Source: Candidatus Gastranaerophilales bacterium (GTDB taxonomy: Bacteria; Cyanobacteriota; Vampirovibrionia; Gastranaerophilales; Gastranaerophilaceae). Taken from it: a stretch of DNA of 64,000 nt. The stretch is taken from NCBI GenBank assembly GCA_900770525.1, contig CAAHDT010000010.1, positions 1 through 64,000 of the forward strand, written 5' to 3'. The translations under genes and the position numbers were made by a program. The notes under the pieces are model-generated. The model did not search any database and was not told where the DNA came from. It saw only the letters and a program-made list of their open reading frames with translations. This document shows positions 26,719 through 34,450 of the stretch, in pieces; positions within the stretch are counted from its first letter, which is position 1, and each line of letters opens with the position of its first letter.

Positions 26719-29319
26719 TTATTTTTTATTAAAGACAATCTCATCATCTTTAACGTCAATAACAAGTTTGTCGCCTTTTTCGAATTTTCCTGACAACAAT
26801 TCTTTTGATAGTGGGTTTTCTACCATTTGACGAATAACTCTTTTTAGCGGTCTTGCACCGTAAACAGGGTTGAACCCTCTGGTTGCAAGTAATTCTTTTG
26901 CCTCGTCAGTGATTTCAAGTTCAATTTCTTGGTCTTTTAATAATCTTCTTAAGTAATCGGCTTGAATATCAACAATTTTGGATAATTGAGGTAATGTTAG
27001 AGCCTTAAAGAATATAGTTTCATCGATTCTGTTTAAAAATTCCGGTTTAAATCTGCTTCTTAAAATTTCAAGAACTTTTTCTTTTGTGTCGTCAAAAGTA
27101 TTGTCTTGTCCGATTGATTTTAAAGAATCTTCCAAAATAATATCACTACCAATATTAGATGTCATAATTATTAATGTGTTCTTAAAATCAATAGTTCTTC
27201 CTTTCGAATCGGTTAATCTGCCGTCATCAAATATCTGTAACATAATGTTGAAAACATCCGGATGGGCTTTTTCGATTTCATCAAACAATACAACAGAGTA
27301 TGGTTTTCTTCTAACAGCCTCAGTTAATTGACCGCCTTCATCATATCCAACGTATCCCGGAGGAGCTCCAACCAATCTTGAAACGTTGTGCTTTTCCATA
27401 TACTCTGACATATCAATACGAATCAATGCATCTTCATCATTGAACATAAATTCTGCTAAAGATTTTGCTAATTCAGTTTTACCAACACCTGTAGGTCCTA
27501 AAAATAGGAAGGTCCCAATAGGACGTTTAGGGTCTTTTAAACCTGAACGAGCTCTACGAATTGCATCAGAAACTGTTTCGACAGCTTCATCTTGTCCAAC
27601 CAAACGTTTATGGAGAATATCTTCCATATTGATAAGTTTTTGCTTTTCACTTTCAACAAGTTTTGCAACAGGTATTCCTGTCCATTTGCTTACAACGTTT
27701 GCGATGTCTTCATCGTCAATTTCTTCTTTTAAAAGTCTGTTAGAAGTTTTTTCTTTAGATTGAACTGCCTTTAATTGTTTTTGCAAGTCAAGTAATTTGC
27801 CATACTTAAGTTCTGCTGCTGTTTGTAAATCCGTGTTACGTTCTGCCTCTTCAATTTTATTTTGGACTCTTTGAATTTCTTCTTTAATGCCGGCTTCACC
27901 GGTGATGGAAGCTTTTTCTGTTTCCCATTGTGCTTTTAGGGTTGATATTTTACCTTCTAAATCGTTAATTTGTTTGGTTAAATCCGCAATTTTCGCTTGA
28001 GATTCTTCTGATGTTTCTTTTTTCAGAGCTTCTCTTTCTATCTCAAATTGCATTTTTTGTCTTAATAAGGTATCAATTTCTTCCGGCATAGAATCAATTT
28101 CAATACGTAGTGCGGATGCGGCTTCATCAATCAAATCGATAGCTTTATCGGGTAAAAATCTGTCCGTAATATATCTGTCAGATAATTTTGCAGCCTGAAT
28201 AAGGGCACTATCTAAGATACGGATTCCGTGGTGAACTTCGTATTTACCTTTTAAGCCTCTTAAAATACTGATTGTATCTTCAACGGAAGGTTCTCCGACA
28301 AATACCGGTTGAAAACGTCTTTCTAAAGCCGGATCCTTTTCAATGTATTTTCTATATTCATTAATTGTTGTAGCTCCGATTGTTCTTAAAACGCCTCTTG
28401 CAAGCATAGGTTTTAGCAAGTTTCCTGCATCCATAGAGCCTTCTGTGGCGCCAGCGCCGACAACTGTGTGCAATTCATCGATAAACATAACGATTGCACC
28501 GTTTGAATCTTCAACTTCTTTTAGTACGGCTTTTAAACGCTCTTCAAATTCTCCTCTGAATTTTGCGCCTGCAACAAGGGCGCCCATATCCAAAGAAACA
28601 AGTTTAACATCCTTTAAGCTTTCCGGAACATCGCCTCTTACGATACGTTGAGCCAAACCTTCGACTATTGCGGTTTTACCAACCCCCGGTTCACCGATAA
28701 GTACGGGGTTGTTTTTAGTTCTTCTGTTCAAAACCTGAATTATACGTCTAACTTCTTCGTCACGACCTATAACAGGATCTAATTTTCCTTTTCTTGCTCT
28801 TTCGGTTAAATCTGTCGAATACTTTTCAAGAGCTTTCATATTTTCTTCTGCGTTTTTATTATCCACTTTTTTGTTACCCCTTACTTTTTTCATTGCGTTT
28901 AATACTGTGCTTGACGTTACCCCAAAACTCTTTAGTAAAGACTGAATATTAGAATTGTCAAGCAATGTCATCGCAAGCAAAATTGTTTCAATGCTGATAA
29001 AATCATCTTTGAGCTTTTCAGATTCTCCAACTGCAATATCCAATAATCTGTAAGTGTCAGTTGAAAGGAATAATTGCTGAGAGTTAGGAGGACCTGAAAT
29101 TGTCGGAAAACTTTTAACCGCTGAAACAACGCTGTTAATAAAAGATTGATTTAATAATTTTAATTCAGTCAGATAATCTTTTATTATTCCAGTATCCTTA
29201 ATCATTGCAAGCATAATGTGTTCCGGTCGTAATTCAGAATTTTTATATTCATTCATCAAGGCGCTTGCGGAAGATATTATTTCTTGCGAATAATTTGTAA
29301 ACTTGTTAAAATTTGCCAT
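26719..29319 (-). CDS. clpB: ClpB disaggregase, first copy
   Basis: 866 residues from ATG at 29319 (MANFNKF), with GGAG nine bases upstream. N domain, then NBD1 with GEPGVGKT (209-216), a long coiled-coil M domain (~400-520), then NBD2 with GPTGVGKT (608-615), pore loop GAPPGYVGY, and Walker B VVLFDEIEKAHPDV. All ATPase features are intact. It works with DnaK/DnaJ to dissolve protein aggregates in the cytoplasm. A paralogue lies at 34.5-37.2 kb. Confidence 0.95.
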   Translation of the reverse strand: MANFNKFTNYSQEIISSASALMNEYKNSELRPEHIMLAMIKDTGIIKDYLTELKLLNQSFINSVVSAVKSFPTISGPPNSQQLFLSTDTYRLLDIAVGESEKLKDDFISIETILLAMTLLDNSNIQSLLKSFGVTSSTVLNAMKKVRGNKKVDNKNAEENMKALEKYSTDLTERARKGKLDPVIGRDEEVRRIIQVLNRRTKNNPVLIGEPGVGKTAIVEGLAQRIVRGDVPESLKDVKLVSLDMGALVAGAKFRGEFEERLKAVLKEVEDSNGAIVMFIDELHTVVGAGATEGSMDAGNLLKPMLARGVLRTIGATTINEYRKYIEKDPALERRFQPVFVGEPSVEDTISILRGLKGKYEVHHGIRILDSALIQAAKLSDRYITDRFLPDKAIDLIDEAASALRIEIDSMPEEIDTLLRQKMQFEIEREALKKETSEESQAKIADLTKQINDLEGKISTLKAQWETEKASITGEAGIKEEIQRVQNKIEEAERNTDLQTAAELKYGKLLDLQKQLKAVQSKEKTSNRLLKEEIDDEDIANVVSKWTGIPVAKLVESEKQKLINMEDILHKRLVGQDEAVETVSDAIRRARSGLKDPKRPIGTFLFLGPTGVGKTELAKSLAEFMFNDEDALIRIDMSEYMEKHNVSRLVGAPPGYVGYDEGGQLTEAVRRKPYSVVLFDEIEKAHPDVFNIMLQIFDDGRLTDSKGRTIDFKNTLIIMTSNIGSDIILEDSLKSIGQDNTFDDTKEKVLEILRSRFKPEFLNRIDETIFFKALTLPQLSKIVDIQADYLRRLLKDQEIELEITDEAKELLATRGFNPVYGARPLKRVIRQMVENPLSKELLSGKFEKGDKLVIDVKDDEIVFNKK

Positions 29320-29480
29320 AAATATCAACTCCATTCAATATAAATTTCTATATTTTTATTTTAACGTTATTTTGAAAGAAGTCATTTTAAATTAATTATT
29401 ATTTAATTATTTAAAAATGGAAGAGAAAGTTAAAGGTGAATATTAAATAAGGCAAAATTTCATAAAAATAAAAAAAGTGC

Positions 29481-29508
29481 TTGATTTTTATTTTTTAGCA
29501 TGTACAAT
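29481..29508 (+). promoter_or_regulatory. promoter of tRNA-Gly
   Basis: TTGATT at 29481-29486, a 16-base spacer, and TACAAT at 29503-29508, about 25 bases before the tRNA. Confidence 0.5.
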
Positions 29509-29532
29509 AAAGAAGTACCCAAAAGGACATAA

Positions 29533-29604
29533 GCGGGGGTAATTCAGTGGTAGAATGCCTCCTTGCCAAGGAGGATGTCGCGAGTTCGAGCCTCGTCTCC
29601 CGCT
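29533..29604 (+). tRNA. tRNA-Gly (anticodon GCC)
   Basis: 72-base cloverleaf without encoded CCA. Acceptor GCGGGGG pairs with CTCCCGC (one G-U), the D arm has TTCAGTGGTAGAA, the anticodon stem CCTCC/GGAGG encloses TTGCCAA (anticodon GCC), and the T arm has GAGTTCGAGCCTC. It decodes GGC and GGT. Its 3' end is partly repeated 190 bases downstream. Confidence 0.97.
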
Positions 29605-29645
29605 AATTAAAGAGGATTAGAAAATCTAATCCTCTTTAATTTTTA
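29605..29645 (+). terminator. intrinsic terminator after tRNA-Gly
   Basis: A 16-base perfect stem (AATTAAAGAGGATTAG with CTAATCCTCTTTAATT) and AAAAT loop begins right after the tRNA and is followed by T-rich sequence. Confidence 0.8.
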
Positions 29646-29647
29646 TT

Positions 29648-29839
29648 GGGAAGGCAGAGGTGAGAACTCATAATGAGTTCGAGCGACCTGTGAGCAGAGG
29701 GCGAAGGCTTGAATGCGGAAGAAATATAATTTCTGTAGCATTCAACCGTAGACCCGTTTAACGCGAACAGGTCAAGACCGCCTCGTCTCCCGCTCCATTT
29801 AAACACAATAATAGCAAGGCTTTTAGACCTTGCTTTTTT
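29648..29839 (+). ncRNA. structured GC-rich element with tRNA-Gly 3' pieces, ending in a terminator
   Basis: A GC-rich island in AT-rich surroundings, with no open frame. Visible pairings: GAACTCA/TGAGTTC (29664-29670 with 29674-29680), GACCTGT/ACAGGTC (29685-29691 with 29767-29773), TTGAATGC/GCATTCAA (29709-29716 with 29737-29744), and possible closing GGGA..GAGG with CCTC..TCCC at the ends. It contains GAGTTCGAGC (29675) and GCCTCGTCTCCCGCT (29780-29794), both also in the neighbouring tRNA-Gly. A hairpin AGCAAGG/CCTTGCT (29813-29834) plus T-run ends it. It matches no RNA family I know; tmRNA, RNase P and SRP RNA signatures are absent. It could be a transcribed small RNA, or a small element inserted at the tRNA 3' end. 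Confidence 0.4.
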
Positions 29840-30062
29840 AATGCAAATTTTGCAAAAAATGTTTTATGTAATTTTTATGGACTAAACTACATTGTGTACT
29901 GGGTGGCAAATGGTAGAACTGTGCAAGGTTGAAGATTTGTAAACAATAAGCACAACCAAGGACAAAATTCATTTAAAAAATTGAATTTGCAATATTCAGT
30001 ATTATCAGAATGGAAAAAGATAATGAATCTTTAGTGAAAGGTTTGTTATTTCTATCTTTTTC
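29840..30062. other. intergenic stretch, nothing recognised
   Basis: About 220 bases without an open frame or clear site between the structured element and the 535-aa gene (convergent). A weak 7-base inverted repeat AAATTCA/TGAATTT lies near 29965-29990. Confidence 0.5.
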
Positions 30063-31670
30063 TTACTTAATATAAGGCTTTAATATACTGAAATTCCAAG
30101 GATCGATATTATGTTTTGACAAATCAAAGTATGAAAAAGCTTTGGTTATCGGATGAGCAGCTAATCCGTAGTTTGTCTTTTCATAAAGTATTTTCTGATA
30201 ACGATTGTTCTTATCGCCTGAATTTTTATCATACAAGGTTTGAGCTCCGAAACGTTTATTTTCATCAGCAACAATGTAGAACATTTCTAATGTTGTTTTA
30301 TCATTTTCATATTTTATAAACTGGTCAAAACCTTCTATTTTGTATGTTTTGGGAGGTTGTCCTCGTTTTTCATATTTTTCCAGTGTACTACATTTTGCCC
30401 CAAAGAATTTTTCAAGATTGCCCGTTCTTGGGTTAGAAATCCAAGTAAGATTTGGAATAGATGAATCTTTTCCGTAGTATTCTTTAACAACTTCTACTCC
30501 GTCAGGGGTGTAATAATTAATATATTTAGAACCGTCAAACAGATCTTTGACTTTGGTAACAGTATCTTTTTTAGCCTCAGTAATTATCTTCTGTGCATAA
30601 TTATTGATAGATTTGTCATACCAAACTTCAGGGGCAGAAATTTCGTTTACCTCATTAAAATAAACTCTCATTTCCTTGGTTACAGCACCTTCAACTTTTG
30701 TTGTAACCATTGATAATCCGTTTTTGTCAGATATTCTAATATTGTAAAGTTTATCCATTTTGTCAAACTTTATAGATAGCAATTCTTTGTCATTTTTGTC
30801 TTTAAATTTAATTGACTCAAAAACATCGTTACAAATTGGTTTCACGCCTGTATTCTTGAGAAGCTCACTAAAATCCATTCGTGTTGCTTTTTGGTATTGT
30901 TCGGAAATCCCTTTGAAATCATAACTCGGTGTACTTGCTATCAATTTTCTGATTAGTTGAGATGCAAGAGTCATTCTATCTTTGTCTAGTACTTGTTTTG
31001 CTCTTTCGTTTTCGATTTTTGCAAGCACTTTAGGACTTACTTGAGTCGGTTGGCTTTGATAAGTTCTTTTGGTTATTGGCTTTTGAAGTTCTGTTTTTTG
31101 TTGCAGTTGCGCAACTTGTTGTTTGGTTTGGACTGGTTCTTTTGCTTGTATTTGTGGATGTTTCTGAACTTGCGGTGTAATTTGTTGAGTTTTACTTTCC
31201 GCAATTTTCGGTTTAGCAATGCTTGTTAGAACCTTTTTTATCTGTGTTTTTTCTGGTTTGATTTCTTTGGGTTGTTTATGTTTAAGTAAACTTGACAAAA
31301 TATGCGCAATTCCTGTTTTTTGTTCTCTGATTTCAGGAGTTAAACCTATTTTATATGCTTCTTTAACTATGTTTTTATATTTGTCCAGTTTGTCTTGTGC
31401 TGAGGTTGCAATTCCTTCAAAATATTTGGCTCTATTTTGGTGCTCTTGGTTTTCTGTAGTGCATTTTGTAATAAATTCATCTTTTTGTGCAATTTTGGCT
31501 TTTAGAGGGGCTACAGCCTCTTTAATACTTTGTTGTGCAACACTTGCGGCTTCATCTACCGCCTGTTTTACGGTTGATTCCGCAATACTTAACTTGACAG
31601 TCTTTAAAATTTGTTTTTGACCAAGTTGATTTATATATTTTTCTGAAATTTTGTTAAACATATCGCCCAT
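30063..31670 (-). CDS. large coiled-coil, Gln/Lys-rich protein of unknown function
   Basis: 535 residues starting MGDMFNKISEKY. Residues ~25-120 are predicted helical and coiled-coil-like, ~125-215 are Gln/Pro/Lys-rich and probably disordered, and ~225-535 form a larger folded part rich in Lys/Tyr. No signal peptide, membrane segment or catalytic motif. Its promoter (next entry) puts the start of transcription at or next to the ATG; an alternative ATG nine bases later (MFNKIS) also lacks a distinct ribosome site. Not recognised; looks lineage-specific. Confidence 0.7.
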   Translation of the reverse strand: MGDMFNKISEKYINQLGQKQILKTVKLSIAESTVKQAVDEAASVAQQSIKEAVAPLKAKIAQKDEFITKCTTENQEHQNRAKYFEGIATSAQDKLDKYKNIVKEAYKIGLTPEIREQKTGIAHILSSLLKHKQPKEIKPEKTQIKKVLTSIAKPKIAESKTQQITPQVQKHPQIQAKEPVQTKQQVAQLQQKTELQKPITKRTYQSQPTQVSPKVLAKIENERAKQVLDKDRMTLASQLIRKLIASTPSYDFKGISEQYQKATRMDFSELLKNTGVKPICNDVFESIKFKDKNDKELLSIKFDKMDKLYNIRISDKNGLSMVTTKVEGAVTKEMRVYFNEVNEISAPEVWYDKSINNYAQKIITEAKKDTVTKVKDLFDGSKYINYYTPDGVEVVKEYYGKDSSIPNLTWISNPRTGNLEKFFGAKCSTLEKYEKRGQPPKTYKIEGFDQFIKYENDKTTLEMFYIVADENKRFGAQTLYDKNSGDKNNRYQKILYEKTNYGLAAHPITKAFSYFDLSKHNIDPWNFSILKPYIK

Positions 31671-31676
31671 AGAGGA

Positions 31677-31705
31677 ATTCTAACATGAAAAAGAAGCGTG
31701 TTGAA
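31677..31705 (-). promoter_or_regulatory. leaderless-type promoter of the 535-aa gene
   Basis: Minus strand: TTCAAC (31705-31700), 17-base spacer, TAGAAT (31682-31677), then six bases to the ATG at 31670. Confidence 0.65.
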
Positions 31706-31820
31706 AAAATGTTACTAATTGTTAAAAAATCGTGGCAATAACGTAGGAATAGTTGCAAGGGAGGCTCCCCCTACATTTTCTATTCAAAGAGCAGTGATAA
31801 AATATATTGGAATTAAGAAC

Positions 31821-31848
31821 AGAAGGGCAGATTTTTATCTGCCCTTCT
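31821..31848 (-). terminator. hairpin after dnaJ
   Basis: A 12-base stem (AGAAGGGCAGAT with ATCTGCCCTTCT) and TTTT loop lies just past the dnaJ stop; the T-run on the dnaJ side is poor. Confidence 0.55.
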
Positions 31849-31852
31849 TGTT

Positions 31853-32917
31853 TTATGAATTTGCAATTTGCCTATACAATTCAATTTGTTTATCTGTTAA
31901 GTTTTTAGGAATTACTATTTTAATTTTTGCATTTAAGTTGCCATACCCACCGGCTTTTTTAGGTAAGCCTAAATTTTTCAGCCTTAACATTTGTCCTGAC
32001 GAAGTTTTTGGCGGAATCTTTATTCCAATCGAACCGTGCAAAGTAGAAATCTCCTTTTTACAACCGAGAACAGCTTCCGGTGGTGTAATCTCAACTTCTT
32101 TTGTCAAATCTGCACCATCAACGTCGTATTCACTATCCTTATAATGTAATACTAAATACAAGTCACCGACTCTGCCATAATTATCGGTCTTTCCTTCTCC
32201 TTTTAATCGAATTTTCTGACCGTCTTTTACTTCCGATGGTATTTTGACCTTGATAGACTTATTGATATTTTTTATACCGGTTCCGCCACAAGCTGTACAA
32301 TATCCGCCATTTGGAGGGCATTCGGTACAACGCTCCATTTCTGAAAAATTGACACTTACAGGTTTTTGGCTAAACACATCTTTGGCAGTAATGTTCAAGT
32401 TTTTAGTAATATCCAAATCAGCTTGAGGAGGTTGAGCGGATTGCGCTTTTCTTCTTCCGCGAGAGGTTGTTCGCTGACCGGCACCGGCATTCGCAAAGTC
32501 AAAACCACCAAAGTTCATGCCTCCCATACCACCACGAGCAGCTCCTCCGCCCATCATGTCACCAAATAATGAACTAAAGAAATCAGAGAAACCTCCCATA
32601 TCTTGTCCGTTAAAATTGAAGGACTGATAAGCTCCGCTTTGACCTCCACCAAAACCATATTGTTCAAAACCAGGAGGTGGTGTGTAACTTTGACCGCCTT
32701 GCCAATTTGCGCCCAAGCTATCATATCTTTGACGTTTGTTTTTATCGCCTAATACTTCATAGGCTTCGTTTATATCTTTGAATTTTTTCTCAGCTTCCGG
32801 AGTTTTGTTTACGTCCGGATGATATTTACGAGCCAACTTTCTGTAAGCTGATTTAATTTCAGCCTCACTAGCCTCTCTTTTTACTCCCAATATATCATAA
32901 TAATCTTTGTATTCCAT
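31853..32917 (-). CDS. dnaJ: DnaJ/CbpA-type co-chaperone with reduced zinc finger
   Basis: 354 residues. J domain at 5-68 with the HPD motif (YHPDVNK), a Gly/Phe-rich linker, and two C-terminal substrate-binding domains. Only two Cys pairs (CTEC and CTACGGTG, separated by PPNGGY) stand where DnaJ has four CxxCxGxG repeats, so at most one zinc site remains. It stimulates DnaK. GGAG precedes the ATG. Between DnaJ and CbpA types; clpB-like genes lie on both sides. Confidence 0.88.
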   Translation of the reverse strand: MEYKDYYDILGVKREASEAEIKSAYRKLARKYHPDVNKTPEAEKKFKDINEAYEVLGDKNKRQRYDSLGANWQGGQSYTPPPGFEQYGFGGGQSGAYQSFNFNGQDMGGFSDFFSSLFGDMMGGGAARGGMGGMNFGGFDFANAGAGQRTTSRGRRKAQSAQPPQADLDITKNLNITAKDVFSQKPVSVNFSEMERCTECPPNGGYCTACGGTGIKNINKSIKVKIPSEVKDGQKIRLKGEGKTDNYGRVGDLYLVLHYKDSEYDVDGADLTKEVEITPPEAVLGCKKEISTLHGSIGIKIPPKTSSGQMLRLKNLGLPKKAGGYGNLNAKIKIVIPKNLTDKQIELYRQIANS

Positions 32918-33099
32918 ATTATCTCCAATGCGTATCTACTTATATTATTATAATAATATAAAATTTCTCAATTAAAGGATTTATTAATCTTTTTATAATT
33001 ATTTACATTTTACCCAACCTTGATTCTACCTTGTCAGCTATTGAGTTTTTTCCCTATTTAATGTAACCTTTATATATAAAAGAAATAGGGGAGAGTAAA

Positions 33100-34398
33100 A
33101 TGCCGGTATTAGAGAATTCACAGCAAATTAATGACATTATAAAAGCAATAGCAATGTTTATTCAAACAGATGATGAAGTTAAGCCAGATTTTCAGGAATA
33201 CGTTAAAACAATTGGTGTAACACCTGCTTCAGCTGCAAACTTTCAGTCAGCATGTTTTAATTATATTTTCGAAAGAAACTTAGGAGAAGAAAGAAAAAGT
33301 ATCCTAAGTTTGTATCTTGAAAAAGCGACACTGAAAGCACCTGAAAAGAAAATTGTTAAAGCTTTATTAAAATCAATGTCATCAGTTTTTGAAATTAAAA
33401 AAGTTTTGAAAAATGGATTTGAATTATATAACATTATCAACGAAAAAACTTATGAAGTAACATCGTTAATCAAAATGACTAATTTTAGAGGTTTGGGAGC
33501 CGGACAATATGTAGTTGCAAGAATTTTTGAACTTGAAGACACACACTACTTGCTTGAAATTTCCGGAGTATTGCCAACAACCAAAAGAGATGATGCTTAC
33601 AGATTTTCAGTTGCAAAAATCATCCAAAACCCTGAACTTGTTTATCTTGACAACCCTGAAAAACAAGCTGAAATAGAAGAGGATGTCAAAAATATTTATG
33701 AAAAATTTATGGAATTTTTCGGCAAAGATGAAATTTTAACAACAAATAAATATGCAGATGAAATTATCGGAATGTTCAATGATTACGCAGAAGACGGCAC
33801 AAAAGAAGATTTTCAAGACAAATTGCAAGAACCTGAAACATACAAATTCTTCAATGTTTCTGAATTTAACAACTCATATGATAACTTCTTGGAAAACTCT
33901 TTAGGTGGATTTTCATCACACAAAGAAACTTACGATGTAGGTATAATCTATGACAAAGATTTTGGAATGTACGCTGTTCCATTCTGGGGGACATTTAACA
34001 AGATTTTCGAAGCAAAAAATCCAGCTGATATTGAAAATTATGAGAAATGTATTCAATACTTTTTAACAAATGATAAATTTTCAGCGAACTTAATCAAACG
34101 AGCAGCGAAAAAACATAAAAACTTCCTTGCAGTTATAAATGGGTTGGATAAAACTGAATACACGTTGAAAGAACTTCTTGAAAAATACAAATCAAGATAT
34201 CTTGAACAAAAAGTATTTTCATCAACAACAGTTCTTTATAAATCAAAAGCTTTTGCAAGCACATTAGGATTAATCGAAGAGGAAGAAGAAAAACCAAAAC
34301 TTCCGGAAGATATTGATGTTTCAAAAATAGGAAGAAATGATCCTTGTCCTTGCGGCAGTGGCAAAAAATTCAAAAAATGCTGCGGAGCAAATTTGTAA
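33100..34398 (+). CDS. SEC-C motif protein of unknown function
   Basis: 432 residues. The only recognisable part is the C-terminal zinc-binding SEC-C motif, GRNDPCPCGSGKKFKKCCG, as at the end of SecA, where it binds SecB or ribosomes. The preceding ~400 residues are charged, with no signal peptide, membrane segment or ATPase motif. AGGGGAG precedes the ATG. The dnaJ and clpB neighbours suggest a role in protein quality control or translation, but that is context only. Confidence 0.75.
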   Translation: MPVLENSQQINDIIKAIAMFIQTDDEVKPDFQEYVKTIGVTPASAANFQSACFNYIFERNLGEERKSILSLYLEKATLKAPEKKIVKALLKSMSSVFEIKKVLKNGFELYNIINEKTYEVTSLIKMTNFRGLGAGQYVVARIFELEDTHYLLEISGVLPTTKRDDAYRFSVAKIIQNPELVYLDNPEKQAEIEEDVKNIYEKFMEFFGKDEILTTNKYADEIIGMFNDYAEDGTKEDFQDKLQEPETYKFFNVSEFNNSYDNFLENSLGGFSSHKETYDVGIIYDKDFGMYAVPFWGTFNKIFEAKNPADIENYEKCIQYFLTNDKFSANLIKRAAKKHKNFLAVINGLDKTEYTLKELLEKYKSRYLEQKVFSSTTVLYKSKAFASTLGLIEEEEEKPKLPEDIDVSKIGRNDPCPCGSGKKFKKCCGANL

Positions 34399-34420
34399 TA
34401 ATAAAATATAATCAAATAAT

Positions 34421-34447
34421 AAAAGCCACTTTTCACAAGTGGCTTTT
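34421..34447. terminator. bidirectional terminator
   Basis: An 11-base stem (AAAAGCCACTT with AAGTGGCTTTT) and TTCAC loop between the convergent SEC-C and second clpB genes. Confidence 0.85.
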
Positions 34448-34450
34448 TGG

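Noticed and set aside
29648..29800. tmRNA, RNase P RNA or SRP RNA
   Set aside because: None of the conserved blocks of these RNAs could be found in the segment.
31219..31620. Plus-strand frame opposite the 535-aa gene
   Set aside because: Cys/Leu/Ser-rich shadow without a ribosome site.
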